In this document: one piece after another, positions 5,715 through 6,225 of the stretch | How the letters are laid out: each line of letters begins with the position of its first letter | Position numbering within the stretch: position 1 is the first letter of the stretch | Source: Acidobacteriota bacterium | GTDB lineage: Bacteria; Acidobacteriota; Terriglobia; UBA7540 | Assembly (NCBI GenBank): GCA_003224635.1 | Contig: QHZK01000419.1 | Location: 1 to 6,225, forward strand | Length of the DNA: 6,225 nucleotides | Direction of reading: 5' to 3' | The notes under the pieces: model-generated | The model's input: the letters and a program-made list of their open reading frames with translations, nothing else | The model's database searches: none | What the model was told of the DNA's origin: nothing | Position numbers and translations under genes: made by a program

Positions 5715-6201
5715 GTAGCGGCAGGTCGTCCTCGATGATGTGGCCGCCTTCGACCCCCATCAGGACCGCGATCTTCCTCTGGCCGTGGATGCGCACGATG
5801 TCGTCCGCCGTGCGCGCGAGCTCGAGCGCGTCCGAATGGCCTGCCACCTGGTCGTTCACCACGTCGATCAGGTCGAGCGCGCGGTGGATGAGGTCCTGCG
5901 GCGGCCAGCCGACGTCGACCCAGATCGAGAAGAACTCCGCGCCGAGATGCCCCTGGCGCATTTTCGGGATGCTGATCATGTAGGGACTGTTTGGATCGGG
6001 CAGGTCGTAGCCCTCGTCGAGCATCATCTGGGGAGTGTCGGCGTGCGTGTCGATGATGATGACGCGCTCGAGCACGCGGTCGGCGACGCGCTTGGCCTCG
6101 GCATCCGACCGTTCCTTCGCGGCCGCGAGAGTGAGAACGCAAACCGGGAGGACCAGCAGCCCGACCGCTGAGCGCAGGGTACGCGGATAGAGAATCGCCA
6201 T
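5665..6201 (-). CDS. N-terminal fragment of the broken M19 dipeptidase, with signal peptide
   Basis: This frame gives 178 residues. Residues 1-28 look like a signal peptide (Arg7 and Arg10, then a hydrophobic core to 'LTLAAA'), so the intact enzyme would be exported; no lipobox is seen. Zinc ligands His53 and Asp55 lie in 'IIIDTHADTP', and Glu151 in 'GVEGGH' matches the bridging glutamate of the family. Residues 161-178 are out-of-frame sequence unlike the family. Alone, the fragment lacks the other zinc ligands and should be inactive. The ATG at 6201 has no clear ribosome-binding site and the frame is open to the right window edge, so a start further upstream cannot be excluded; the signal-peptide layout favours this ATG. 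Confidence 0.65.
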   Translation of the reverse strand: MAILYPRTLRSAVGLLVLPVCVLTLAAAKERSDAEAKRVADRVLERVIIIDTHADTPQMMLDEGYDLPDPNSPYMISIPKMRQGHLGAEFFSIWVDVGWPPQDLIHRALDLIDVVNDQVAGHSDALELARTADDIVRIHGQRKIAVLMGVEGGHIIEDDLPLHDADAHQEHQVGGLVG

Positions 6202-6225
6202 GAGAATGTGAGGGGCCCTTTGGCT

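Larger units (their letters stand above)
4983..6201 (-). pseudogene. Membrane-dipeptidase-family (peptidase M19) gene split by a frameshifting deletion
   Basis: Two adjacent minus-strand frames together make one M19 (renal dipeptidase-like) zinc peptidase, a family that hydrolyses dipeptides. The first frame carries the signal peptide, the His-x-Asp zinc motif and 'GVEGGH'; the second starts inside 'RYMTLTHT' and carries the remaining metal ligands. Homology in the first frame ends at Leu160 (codon 5722-5724), and in the second it starts at the Arg codon 5718-5720, with a single base between. In human DPEP1, as I recall it, 11 residues separate these points, so about 32 nt are missing. That removes a helix and shifts the frame. 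Restored, the protein would be about 416 aa, normal for the family. Everything else is well conserved, so the break is either recent or an assembly error. It heads a tight gene set with the two cyclophilins. Confidence 0.8.

Noticed and set aside
5665..5724. Programmed ribosomal frameshift to join the two dipeptidase frames
   Set aside because: No slippery sequence is visible at the junction, and a frameshift would not restore the roughly 11 missing residues.

Overview
This is a GC-rich chromosomal window with densely packed bacterial housekeeping genes. It looks like a soil-type Acidobacteriota genome or a metagenome-assembled relative. Three things suggest this: the FlgO/TolB-like regulator tail at the left edge, the two cyclophilins in tandem, and the palindromic or 'CTCCGTGTCCTC'-type repeats in the gaps. 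The taxonomic guess is inference from style; no marker gene is present.

Layout: (1) bases 1-261, plus strand, hold the 3' end of a gene whose product ends in a FlgO/TolB-N-like domain. (2) Bases 262-480 are non-coding: an 82-nt palindromic element, three 9-bp tandem repeats and a possible promoter. (3) Bases 481-2427, plus strand, encode a complete 648-aa aconitate hydratase. (4) Bases 2428-2636 are non-coding and hold a 98-nt nested inverted repeat. (5) Bases 2637-3563, plus strand, encode a complete 308-aa LDH-like malate dehydrogenase. (6) Bases 3564-3720 are the convergent gap, with two inverted copies of a G/C-rich dispersed repeat. (7) Bases 3721-6201, minus strand, form a tight gene set transcribed right to left: an exported membrane-dipeptidase-family gene broken by a frameshifting deletion, then an exported cyclophilin (18-nt gap), then a cytoplasmic cyclophilin (GTGA overlap).

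The aconitase and malate dehydrogenase are two TCA-cycle enzymes on one strand, but the 209-nt repeat-bearing gap leaves co-transcription uncertain. The minus-strand set combines peptide hydrolysis and prolyl isomerisation in the cell envelope with a cytoplasmic isomerase, and its spacing argues for one transcript.

The two observations most worth checking are: the aconitase has Ser297 where the first [4Fe-4S] cysteine ligand of the family (GSCTN motif) normally sits; and the dipeptidase appears to have lost about 32 nt near base 5721, between two conserved motifs, which splits it into two frames. No mobile element, CRISPR array, RNA gene or clearly new multi-gene system was seen.
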